Source: Sistotremastrum niveocremeum HHB9708 (Eukaryota > Basidiomycota > Agaricomycetes > Sistotremastrales > Sistotremastraceae). From it: 64,000 bases of DNA. Position numbers and translations under genes: made by a program. Below, piece by piece: positions 12,627-23,451 of the stretch. Numbering within the stretch: position 1 is the first letter of the stretch; every line of letters begins with the position of its first letter. The stretch covers positions 186,001-250,000 of the forward strand of contig KV419410.1 of the NCBI GenBank assembly GCA_001630475.1, written 5' to 3'. Under the pieces are notes generated by a model. It saw nothing but the letters and a program-made list of their open reading frames with translations. It was not told where the DNA came from and ran no database searches.

Positions 12627-13209
12627 TTACTCTGGTCCTGCGGTGCATTCTTTGACGATTCCAGAGCAAATAGCCTCTGATGCTGGTGTGTTTACTTGAC
12701 CTGGTCTACATAGCCGGCCTACGGTGTAGCCGATGACGACAACTGTATAATATAATCTGTACTTTAGTCCACTCCTTCTCGTTCAGATGCACCCTGTCCA
12801 GACTACTAGACTGATCGCGACTCCAAGCCAACGGCCCTTTGGCTTTCGTCGCGGGCTCAGACCACTTCGGTCCGATCAAGGGAGGCATTGATACCGCGTC
12901 CACTCAGTGATCGCGGCGCGACGCCGTTAGCTCGTGGACCAATTGCTGGCCTTAGCAATCAACTCTCCTCGTATGACCCTGACCTTGAGCAGGCCGTGTC
13001 CACCCACTCGTTCGCCAGCCTCCGCTGCAAGATACAAGCTGAATTTAACGACAATGTGGATCGTCAAACAACCCCGCTTGAAGTGATCTTGGCACATGCG
13101 GAGCCGCAGGCACGGCTTTTAGGGACGATGAGACATATCAAACCATGTCGGACAGCAACTTACAATGTGGAAGGAGATCATAATGCAGTTGTTTGGCGAA
13201 TCATTTGAG
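12627..13209. other. convergent intergenic, no gene seen
   Basis: This is the 3'-3' region between the Ubp8-like gene and the first carboxypeptidase. Two open frames of 65 and 106 codons occur but carry no family motif and overlap on opposite strands. I see no RNA gene here. Confidence 0.5.
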
Positions 13210-15099
13210 CTAGAACTCCTCCTCGTGAATCCACCGATTCAACATGTCGAGCGATTCAACGGGTTTATCGTAGGGGACCTGGCATCGAAATTCAGTACAC
13301 TAAAAATACAGAAGCTGGGCGGGAACCCCACCATATGGCCAGCGCCATCGATGGCAAGGAACGTCAATCCACCAAAACTTTTGAGAGTCCCGGCTTTCAT
13401 CATATCCGTCTTTAATATCCACGGCTTCGACTGTTGTTCAGAAAATGCAGTCGCATTGGTCCATTCGAGAGATTCGGCCAAGCGCTGAATCCCAATCCAG
13501 TTGCAAACGGCATCGTACGTTCCGGCATAGAGAAGCACGCGAACCCCTCTATCCTAGAGATTCTCAAGAATCAATCTCGTCTGGACTCGAGGGTAATCTA
13601 CGTTTGCTTTGAACGCAGCATTGACGGTTAGGTTTATCTGTGTGTAGGGAATGTTGTCCAGTTTAGGGGATACTCCGAGTAATTTCCTGATCTCGGGTCG
13701 GTTGAGATATTCGTTTATGTCTCTGATGAATGTCAGTCAGCGTCCGACTCGGAGATTCGCAACTGCGTCTGCACATACTTTGCGATAGGATAGCAGACGG
13801 ATGCTGGGCTCGGGCCTTTGTAACAGATAAGTCGAGGTTCGAGAAAGGAGAAAAATAGGCTCACCATCGCACCGCTTACTTACGTCGTTTGGATTTCTTC
13901 CTGTTCACGAAGATGAATATGCGAGGGAAGAATACATTAAAGTGAACCTACCGGTCGCGAGCATCGCATTTCCAGTAAGATCGTTGCAGAAAGACATGGC
14001 AGCTTGGCAGGAGATTAGATCTAGAGAGTCCAAGCAAGACTCCTTGTACCACTTGATGCAGCGAGGCATCTGCCCAAAAACCTCAATCGGGGATAGCGAT
14101 GTGCATTGAAAAGACGTACGGCAGTTTTGAGGCCAACACAGGTGGCAATATCGACGAACGGTTCAACTGATGTCGGCGTACACATGAAATCGTAATAGGA
14201 AGGCGTCATTCTGCAGTTTACGGGTCAATAGATGGCGATGTAGAAAGTGAGACCGTGCAGACGTATACATATCCATAAATCCGTTCCCTATCAAAATACT
14301 CTTAAGATTGATGGGTGTGAGTCCGGAGAGGTTCAGTTTCTTGTTCGAGTCGTATATTGCAGCAGCAAAAGCGGGTATATATCGTCCCTGAACGTCGAAT
14401 ATGAACGACTGCATCAAAATTGAACCTAAGAACAGCAACGCACCCCATATGATTCCCCGGCCAAGTGAAGAACACGTCCCCGGAGTTTGGGGAAGTTTTC
14501 GAAGAAAATTGTGAGGAAAGCTACGATATCTTGGGCGGAATCCTCAGTTGATGCAACGGACTCGCCATGGTCTGCATAACTAAATCCAACACCTTCAGGT
14601 CGTGAGGTCATATTCTGGAAATGCATCATAAATTCGTACCGATTGGCTGATCAATGAAAATTAGATTGGCTCTCTCGTTCCACGCGTAGGGATTGACTCT
14701 CGTCGTTGTGCCGTTGATAAGCCGGCAAGGCCCTAGTTCCATGAACAGGCCCAACGAACTTGATCCTCCGGGTCCCCCGTTCGTCCATAGAATGACATCG
14801 TCAGTATCAGGATCACTGCGTGACTCGAAGAAATAGAAGAAGAGATGTCGAGCAGGAGAGACGTCGATATATCCGGTATAGGTAGACGTTGTAGGATCAC
14901 AAAACTCAGGAGGAGTCCTTTTGATTCTGACGGCGTATGAAGGAAAGTAGGTGTGATGGAACGTGGTGTATTCATCGGCGAGCGTTGCTAATCCCCCAGA
15001 ACTGGTTTCGAATTGCGGATCGACCGCTGGCTTCGGGAAAGGAAATTGAAAAGCTCGCGCCGAAAGGATAGCTAGCAGTAATATGAACGGAAGAAACAT
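13210..15099 (-). CDS. Serine carboxypeptidase (S10, carboxypeptidase Y-like), copy 1
   Basis: A secreted or vacuolar S10 carboxypeptidase that removes C-terminal residues from peptides at acidic pH. It starts with a signal peptide (MFLPFILLLAILSARA). Substrate-binding WTNGGPGGSSSLGLFMELGP is intact; the catalytic Ser is in AGESYGGRYIP (an intron splits it after SYG), the Asp is in YAGTYDAVCNWIG, and the His is in DGAGHMVPYDKP. Disulfide cysteines (FCDP, CIKWYKESC, SFCNDL, KRCDG) and several NxT/S sites fit secretion. About eight exons; stop TAG at 13210-13212. A second copy lies at 19613-21509, separated by a MYND gene. All triad residues are present, so this copy should be active. Confidence 0.93.
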
Positions 15100-15909
15100 G
15101 TCAACCTCACTAGCAATAAGGTTGAGTAGCTGACGCTATAGTCATGAGGAGATTGATGTCATAGATTGTCAATATTTATCCGCAATAAAACCTTCACGTA
15201 CGAAAAGGTTTTCTGAAAGCTAGTACTGGCATGCCATGATCTTTTCTATCATTGGTGGTCGTCGACGTTCATCGGAAACACACACGTATGTCATTCTCGC
15301 CCAATCAAGCCTGATAGTAGTAGATTAAATATCGACGAGCGCTCAGTCCGATAATAAGATTGACACTCAATTGTATACTACCCATATATATATTGGCTAT
15401 ATTTGATAGTACTGCAAGTGTATTAGCCTCGTGAGACGACGTCGAAATCCCTATTCATTTGAGTATAGCGTTCGCTCACTTTAAGAGCACGATCTATTCC
15501 TATACATCTCAACTCATTTCATATATAAGGTGACAAGCCAAGCATAAATGACCATGAGATGGTGTGGGTTATGCGAAGCACCGATGTGCAAGACAGAAAT
15601 GAACGTTGATTAGCATTATGTGCCAATTTAATTAACAGAGTGCAGGCGACGAACGGGCTGATAATAAATAAATAAAAAACTTGGAAGAAGACGAAGCTGG
15701 ATTTTCCTGATACAGGGGCTGACCGCACTGCATCATGGGCGAGTGTATGAGATCTAAGTGAAAACCGGGTGTCAGTTTTGACGGATCCCAACGATTCGGG
15801 TTCTTCTGTACTCAAACCCGTGGCGGCCCTGGTGGGCAAGCCAGTGAGCGAGTGGCGGATTCAAATGTACCTCAAAGTCCCGCTAATGCGCTCTGCAATC
15901 TGCTAGCTT
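15100..15909. other. intergenic, no gene seen
   Basis: AT-rich spacer between the carboxypeptidase start and the end of the MYND gene on the same strand. A 106-codon frame at 15519-15839 on the minus strand has one hydrophobic stretch but no motif, introns or similarity I recognise. Confidence 0.5.
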
Positions 15910-18371
15910 CTAGATTGCAATCATAGGTGAGATGCACTTTGGTTTGTGTGTTTTCCAGTCTAAGGTCTGACTGGGAAAAGTTAGAGACCGAACAATCGCA
16001 GCTTTCAGATGATTAAATTCACCAATTCTCGTTGCAATATCGGACGATGCCACACCGGGAACACTTTCGTAAGGCAGCACTTGAGTTACTGCAGTTAGCG
16101 CAGCGATGGAGCTTGAGGCTTTTGTCATTTGTATCGGCGAACATAGCCGAACTGAAAGGGTCGAATGTCATATCGTCCTCATCAAAGCATTCTGCTTCAT
16201 CTATAGCGCATGCTAGAAGCTCTTCTTCGAGCTCAACTTCGGATGAACCCATGTTTGAAGTTCTTTCGATGAAAGTCCGCCACTGTTTTGCAGCCTTAGG
16301 AAGCTTTTGCATCATTCGCACCCTGACACGACTCATGTGTGTCTCAGGAAGATCCGGCTCCCAGAAAAACTTATGAATTTCTTCGGCGAGCTCATGTTTA
16401 TGTAAGATGTCCTATGCAACGATGATATCAGCCCATGACTTCACCATGAAAATAACAAAACAGTCTACCGAGATTTCTCTGAGGTCTGGGCTGAGATCTT
16501 GCCCCTTCACAACGACACTAATGAGGATTAATCGATTTAGTGCATGCAACATTCTGCAACAGTCAGGAGGAGCTCCATCAACAAATGCCTTCAGATCATG
16601 GTAAGCGCACTTCAGACACGTGATCCCCTTTTCCTTTCGGCTTTTTGGCACATTTTCTCGAGAAAGTGTGAGAAATGCGGACTTCATAGCCTGCACTGCC
16701 CTCTCGTAGAGCAGGATCCATCGGATAAACGGTGGAAGTCTCTGGCATTTTAGGCCCAACGTGGCCCACTTGATAGCCTGATATCCGCCCTTTGAGGCCA
16801 TCGCATAATAGAAAAAGGCTATTTCGGGCTTACGAGCGATGGCTGCCTGACCAAGTCGCGACAGGTCGTCCCATCGTTCTGTCATCATGAAATACTTCAA
16901 TTCGACTATGTCGGCCATATCGAATTTCTTGTGGGTTCGCAAAGCCTGAGCACACAGTGGCAAGCTTTCCATCCAGTCATCAAATGGTAAATCTGCATCG
17001 AAAGAGGCCGGATCTTCGATGTATACCTTGCCAGTTGGCACGCTGCTTTCTGCAACCAGCATACCCGCCGCGAGATCCTTTCCCAGTCGAAGCAGATCAC
17101 CTTCTTTGGTACAACGAATGAGGGCTTTGGACATAGCTCCGAAAGTGGTCCATGTCGCAAGGAACTCGCATCTCTCCAACCCGTACTCCGACAAAGCGCC
17201 CTTGATGACAGAGGGGACGTCCTGCTTTCGAACTGGTTTGATGAGCAGACGTATACTTTCGTTTTCATACCGCTCGGTGTCGTTCCATTCCAGACGATAA
17301 AGACCCATCATCCCTTGACATCTGACTCGCAAAGATGTGCTACGCAGACAGGCCACAATGAGATTGATCGCCGAATGATTCTGAAAGTAAGCCTTCCTAG
17401 CATTGAATGGCAGGGTCGTCAACATCGGGAGAACGTGACCGAGTTCGTCTGAATGTAGTTCGAGACCCCTGATTCGGATGCGCTCCAATGCTAGATTCAC
17501 TATCCGGGAAACATGAAAGTAGCGCATGCGCTCGTCTGAAATATTGGATCCAGATGAGTTCGAGATCGCAGCTTCGAATAGATGAGAAAAGATGGAGATG
17601 CAGAATTCTCCGATGAAATCGTCCGTGAGCTCGTCCTGAAGTAAAGAGACCAGAATGTCCATAACCTTCTCTGCCATCTCGGCCGATACATTCTCAGTGC
17701 TCTTATCATCGGGTTGAGTGTGATGAAATACGATATGCAGCGCCTGAAGGCCGGCCAGCTGAATGACAGGGTGTTCTACGGCAAGCAAAATCTTGGACAA
17801 GAAACCTGAAGGGGAGAATTCGACAAACCTCAAGACAGGATAGGACGTCTCGAACTACCTGATTCATGAAGTTGATTCCGGAGAAGCACATCTTTGGCCA
17901 TCGTCCCATATACAAAGACGATCCCAGCCATAACCTTGTGATCCCCCTCATGATCATCCCAACACCTATCCAGGCGTGACAAGGCGGTTGCGAAATCTTT
18001 ATGGAGCGTCTTATACCCATGACGGGTTGACAAGTCTATTTCGTAAATCAACTAGTACCGTGTCAGGCTGCGGCCACCCGTAGAACTCACCGATCCCGTT
18101 GTGAGCACAAATGATGTCAGGTATTTTCTCGTCCGTCCAAGCGAGTTCGGCAAGTTCTTCTGTTAGAGACTGTCGAGTCATAATCCGAGATGTTGTAGAG
18201 AGGAGCTGTGCAGTATCCGATGACAGGTTCAGCTGCTCTGGAAGCCTCACTCTCAAGCTATCTAAGATTCAAGCGGTAGAATGTGCCAGCTGCAGTGAGG
18301 AGTTGGGGAAGTTCGGTAGCAAGGTCAGTGCGAAGAGTGACATCATTTCCGAAGGGGTCCGACACGGACAT
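15910..18371 (-). CDS. MYND-type zinc-finger protein, copy 2
   Basis: Paralogue of the gene at the window's left edge. The main exon (about 16470-17800) encodes armadillo-like helical repeats (VIQLAGLQALHIVFHHT and following); the last exons give the C-terminal MYND finger CANC...KCSRC...RYC...WCQ...WKTHKPKC, stop TAG at 15910-15912. Introns resolve cleanly around 18038-18091 (NGIG to DLSTRHG), 17801-17853 (HESG to FLSKI) and 16415-16470. The probable start is ATG at 18369-18371 (MSVSDPFGNDVTLRTDLATE). From there the frame runs to FYRLNL and then stops, while the continuation DSLRVRLPEQLNL lies one base out of frame near 18263-18266, with no splice site to explain it. Either the gene is damaged or translation begins at the downstream Met (MTRQSLTEELAEL). 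Function unknown; likely a scaffold. Confidence 0.8.
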
Positions 18372-19142
18372 AGCTCGATATCGGTCCCGTAATCCGGCTA
18401 ACTTTTGATCTCCGCTGCCCTCTCACCTGCTCTCGCCCGCTCTCCTCTCGTCCGTACCCCTCCGACACAGCGCTCTCTTCCAACGCGTCAAATCCAATTG
18501 AGACAACAGAATCTTGTGCTCAGATAGCAATATGAGGATATCAGTAAGTATTGAGCCCCCGGAATATAGAAATGTTCAGACTGACTTCAATTTTCGCGGC
18601 TCGCAGGGCTTGGTGGTTCTTACGCGTCGAGACACGCGACGATCTCGGGGGGACTCGTGAGCTGGAGGATAGGAGGAGGAGGAATGAAATGGCGGCTCAG
18701 TGGGTACTCAGTGCGCGCGTAGATAGGCCCCTTTTCCCCCATCTTCTGCATCCTGCTCTCTTCTTTTCTTTTCTTTTTCTTCTTCTTTTATGATGGTATG
18801 TGCTAGTCATGCATTCGTATCCCTGTGTACTTTATTGTAGATATCTCAATACATGTATGTAAATCATTCAATGAAAGTCTGAGGCATTCAAATGAAATGG
18901 GGCTCATCCTATGTGATTTTCTCGGATTTATGATCTGCTGGTATAAGTATTGCTGTTCTTGAACAGGTGACGAGATAGGCCAGTGAAGACTTATAGGAAT
19001 GTGGCAAGCGTATCATTTTCAAAAGGTAATCTACATGAGCACGACTGAACCTGACATCACTACGATACTCTCGAGTGAGAGGCAATGGACTTGTCGCCGC
19101 GAAGTTGACTTCGGCTGCTGAGCTGGCCGGGTCTTCAGCCGA
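18372..19142. other. region between MYND copy 2 and MYND relic, no gene seen
   Basis: It contains the upstream region of MYND copy 2 and a CT-rich patch with long pyrimidine runs near 18740-18790. An 80-codon frame ending in a run of Leu and Phe at 18551-18793 is produced by that pyrimidine run and is not a credible protein. Confidence 0.45.
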
Positions 19143-19293
19143 GCCGGTGTTGCGGAACGGACATCGAGTTATCGCCGTGTCGGAAACCTTCGGAAATGAT
19201 GTCACTTTGCGCACGGACTTTGCTACCGGGAAGTTCGGCAGGGAACATCCGGATTTCTACTGGGACTATGAGCTCCCAATACGTACTACGTGA
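19143..19293 (+). pseudogene. Relic of a MYND-gene 5' end
   Basis: Bases about 19177-19228 match the first coding codons of MYND copy 2 (FGNDVTLRTDxAT is shared), with six differences over about 52 aligned bases by eye. The match extends upstream into the non-coding leader (ATCGAG then TAT motifs), so it is a genomic duplicate including the start region, not a processed copy. The base triplet aligned to the start codon is ATC rather than ATG, and similarity fades after about 19228. It lies on the opposite strand to MYND copy 2, facing away from it. No other MYND exons follow, so this is a truncated, start-less fragment. Confidence 0.65.
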
Positions 19294-19612
19294 TACTTTA
19301 TCGCTTTATCCCTACTAGTGAAAGAGATATGCATTTGCATGTTTTGCATGAGTTCTGAAGCCATTCTTGAATTCACATACGGTCAATATCAATTATAACA
19401 TTCATGTTGATTTACACGGCGCAGTCGCCGATATCTCCGAAAACGACGTTCCGTGTAAGCGGTCGAAGGTGCAGTACCAAGACCGACGCATTGTGATCAA
19501 ACACTTAAGCGCTATTTCTGAATTGCTTCTGTATTCAATGCATTTTGGATAACTACCTGTCCATCCCTTAGTTCTTATGGTCGAGAGTGAGACGGTATCT
19601 CTTGGATTCTCT

Positions 19613-21509
19613 TCAAAAATCTTCTCTGCGTAACCAGCGCTTCACCATTTCAAGAGACTCAGCGGGCTTATCATAGGGAACCTGGGCAAACTCAAGAAAC
19701 AGATGCGACCGAAGAACGGGATACGTACCATATGTCCCGCCGCTTCAATCGTCAGGAAAGTCAAGTTCCCAGTGTTCTTGATCAAACCAGAAGGCGACGT
19801 TTCTTCTTGCCCTTTGATCAAGCTCCAGGGTCGTAGCCTTTGAGGTGCAAACGAAGCACTACCCTGCCATTCCAAAGAATCGACCATACGATTGTTGCCC
19901 ACCCAGTTGCAAACTCCGTCATACGAACCAACGTATATGAGCACCCTAACACCCCGGTGGAGAAGATTTTCCAGATAGAATTTGGTCTGGACACGCGCTT
20001 GGTCCAGACCAGCATTGAAGGCGTGATTTAACTCCATGTTGATGGAAGAAAACGTGAGATTGGAGAGTTCACGAGGTATACCAAGTATTTCTCGCGTTTC
20101 AGGCCGGTTGAGGTACTCGGTGATATAACTGATGCGAGTTAGTCATGTTCCAGAGAGGGGCTACGGTAACGGACTTGCTGATGGGATAACAGAGGGTATC
20201 TTCATAGTCTCCTGTCAACGGCATTTCCTCAGCATCTCAAACATTTATTGAATGGAAGAGCTTACCGTCACAGTGCTTTGAGATATCATACGGGTTAAGG
20301 CCTGGATTTTGGTCATCAGCTGACGCAAGTAGCTAGTAATACTGGATGAATACCGGACGCCGCCATAGACCCTCCCGTTAGTTCGCTGCAGAATGATACG
20401 GCTGCGCGGCATGATATGACATCAAAGATATCGAGGCAGGACTCTTTGAACCACTTCTGGCATCGCGGCAGCTGGATTCAGAGGATCATTATAAGCCGGG
20501 TTTTGAGTTGGGTCCAGATCTCACTGCAGTCTTTATCTTGATGCACGCTCCAATGTCGAAAGGAGGATCAACGGACGCTGGAGTACACAGGACGTCATAA
20601 TAAGAGGGAATCATGCTGTCAGGAAAGGTTAGTCATAAGGAAGGTGTGGCCATGGAAGTGGAAACGAACGTGGCTAAATCAGTGTAACCATTCCCAATCA
20701 TGACGCTTTGAAGATTGATGATAGGTTCGACACCAGATGCCTCCAGACGTTTGTTGTGATCATAGATGGCTCCGGCGTAAACGGGTAGGTAGCGACCCTT
20801 GATTTATGATCAGTAAACATACATGAATCAATGAAGTACAGACGAACTGCATATGATTCTCCTGCCAAGTGAAATCCTCTGCCCTTGAATTTACTGAAGG
20901 TTTCGAAGAAGATAGTCATGAAAGCCACGATATCTTGGGCGGCTTCTTCTGTCGTGCTGACAGATTCGCCATAGTCTGCATAGCTGAAGCCCACGCCTGA
21001 AGTTAAGAGTGAGCATTAATGGATAAATATGACATTGGTCTGTCCACTTCACCGATAGGTTGATCAATAAAGAAAATATTCGCATTTTCGTTCCATGAAT
21101 AAGGATTGACTTTGGTAGTATTCCCATCCACCATTCTGCAAGGCCCCAATTCCATGAACAGACCCAAAGCACTAGAACCTCCGGGACCGCCATTTGTCCA
21201 AAATATGACATCGTCCTTCTCAGGATTGCCCCGAGATTCGAAGAAGTAAAAGAACAGATGGCGAGCTGGCGATGTATCAATCCAACCTGTATACGAAGCT
21301 ACAGAAGGGTCGCAGAACTCGGAGGAGCTCTTTTTGATTCGAACTGAGTGAGAAGGGAACTCTGGGTGTTCGAGGACGGTGAAATGTTCGTTGGACAAGG
21401 CAGAGAGCCTGAGAGTAGTCCCATCAGAGGACAGCTCATTCCTCATGAACGGGATTTGTGATGCACATGCTAATGTGGCGAGTTGTAGAAGTGGGAGAAC
21501 AAAGTACAT
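19613..21509 (-). CDS. Serine carboxypeptidase (S10, carboxypeptidase Y-like), copy 2
   Basis: Close paralogue of copy 1 with the same exon layout. Signal peptide MYFVLPLLQLATLACAS, substrate loop WTNGGPGGSSALGLFMELGP, catalytic Ser in LAGESYAGRYLP, Asp in YVGSYDGVCNWVG, His in EAAGHMVPYDKP. Stop TGA at 19613-19615 gives the ending RWLRREDF. Cysteines and N-glycosylation sites match copy 1, supporting passage through the secretory pathway. A long charged insertion (KGQEETSPSG) before TGNLTFLTIEAAGHMV differs from copy 1. The full triad implies activity; divergence in the binding loops may change substrate preference. Confidence 0.93.
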
Positions 21510-21703
21510 GATGATTCGAGCGTCCTGCAGCCTCTCAGGCTATAGGGAGCCCGAGCCATGCGTATGATCCAGATAGCTGCCGAGAATGGTGGCTGCGGCG
21601 CGGTCCGTTGACGCGGACAATCATTGTGGCGAGCTCGACGGTTGAAGATAAGCCAAAACATTTTTGGGGGTTATTATGGTACATTGCATTTCAGAAGTAA
21701 GAC

Positions 21704-23173
21704 TCAGTAAGTACAATTGGTACAACACTGGAACACCAGTCTCTTATTGCTTTCCATCGGTTGCAAGATTGGTCTTTGGATAATCCACTTCATCAATGAC
21801 TTCCCAATAAGCTCTGACAGCAGAAATCGAACGTCAAGATCTGCAGGTACGATCGAGGAAACTACAACGTACGGCGGGAGATCAAGTGACTGGTTATCGT
21901 CAGAGAGCTGGCTTCTGTGAAGTCCAGAAGATATTGGTGGCAGGCAAATCGTAGTTTTCAAATCATTCCCGATCCCAGGGAACACGACCTTCAAATCCAG
22001 CTCGTACTGTGCGATGATTAGGTCACGATTCGCGCAAAAATAAGTGACGTACATCAAGTTTCACAAGAGATGTTTTGAAGGTAGGCGTGCCGCGGAACAG
22101 AATATCCGTCCGGAAGGTGACAAGCTGCGACCAACGACCATTTGCGTTCGTCTCTGCCTCAGCAATCCATTCTGGAGGTTCGATGTCAACTGCGACTTCT
22201 TTCGGAGAACCCTCGAAAGGAATGTTCATGTCCAGCTTCCCTAACCCGCCCATGAGACTCACTTCGCTGCGAAAAGTCAAAGCTTTCGCTTGAGCAACAG
22301 TGGTACAGACAGCAAACAATCGAAGTTCAAGGTACTTCGGGGAAGTAGGAGGTATAGGAAATGTAAAACGCGAAGAGTTCAACGCGCTTGAGGAGGACAA
22401 AATCTTGGAAACTCCTCGGAGTACGATTACCACCGGTATTTTCGTGAATAAGGGCAATGACTCCAGATCCGGTATTCGGACCTGATGGAGAAATCAGAAT
22501 GCCAAAAGCAAGTCTCCAAAGAGGAGGGATGCCTTTGCTTCTCCTCTTCCTTTGGCACCGAACAAGCCGCGTCGTATTTCTCGTCGGACAGTTTTGATCA
22601 TCCGATGTTCCACAGCACGCAGCTCATCCACGAAGGGGTTGTCGTCATACGGAAGGAAAGGGAAGGGGCGATTTATTCGAATGTCCCCAGCGTCGCGCCC
22701 TTTTCCGCTCCCAGTGACTCTGATGTAGTATCTGACTGATGCCGCAACTTCCCCAGATTGAATGTGAAAGGAAGGCGGAAGATTATTATTGGGAAGAGTG
22801 AACGTGAATGGATACGACTTATGCGTCGTCGCTCTGATCTGTTCCGTCGCAGTATTATCGCGTTTCCACAAGATGAATGTGCCGGCGGTCATCAGAGATT
22901 TCCTGTCATCGCTTTGAATCGCGGCGTCGCCAGTTCCTAAACGAATTTGTCTGGTTACGATAGCTGGTCAGAACACCAAAATATTTCGACCACTCCACAA
23001 AAGCGAAGCGTTGCGACCCACGTCTTCACATCTGCCAGAAGCTCGACTCGTATTTCATCGATATTGAGCTCTGAAGCTCGAGCCTCGTCTACGTCCACGA
23101 TACCCGCTACGAGATCGCCGGGTTTCCGGAGTCCATTGTCCAGGTCGAGATTGAATGCATGAGTGAGGCTCAT
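21704..23173 (-). CDS. Arrestin-like (ART/alpha-arrestin fold) protein
   Basis: Exons join to about 430 residues of beta-rich sequence. The N-terminus MSLTHAFNLDLDNGL, then RKPGDLVAGIVDVDEARA, and the pair IDEIRVELLADVKT and SYPFTFTLPNNNLPPSFH follow the arrestin-N pattern (a ligand-poor beta-sandwich with an SxPF..P loop). A second sandwich follows (IPVVIVLRGVSKIL; FRTDILFRGTPTFKTSL; DLKVVFPGIGNDLKTTICLPP). Alpha-arrestins act as adaptors that bring Rsp5-type ubiquitin ligases to membrane cargo, but I see no PPxY motif, so it may belong to the ligase-independent, Vps26- or Rgp1-like branch. Stop TGA at 21704-21706. Confidence 0.72.
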
Positions 23174-23451
23174 AGAGTCATGGGCCTAAAGAGGCAGTAG
23201 TTGCCGTCGGACAAAGATGTTCATAGCGATCGCGGTCGAGATGATGACGGCGTTCCGAAGATGTTGGCAGAAAGCAAGCTTGAGTTAATCCTGAGCCGGC
23301 GTGATGGGCTACTACTTGATAGTATACAAGTCAAACAGTTCTTGCCCAATGAGTCAATAGCGCCCGCAGTAGTGGTAGTAGAGTTTATACTTCGATGATT
23401 AATGCTACACCTTCATGCTAAAAGAATATTATGCCAAAGAAAGAACTACAA

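Noticed and set aside
17801-17860. Apparent stop in MYND copy 2 after LLRNQLHESG
   Set aside because: A normal intron of about 53 nt with GTAGTT..TTCAG ends removes it and gives HESGFLSKILL.
18038-18091. Apparent second frame break in MYND copy 2 at NGIG
   Set aside because: It disappears when the acceptor AAATAG is used; the spliced product NGIGDLSTRHG keeps the frame.
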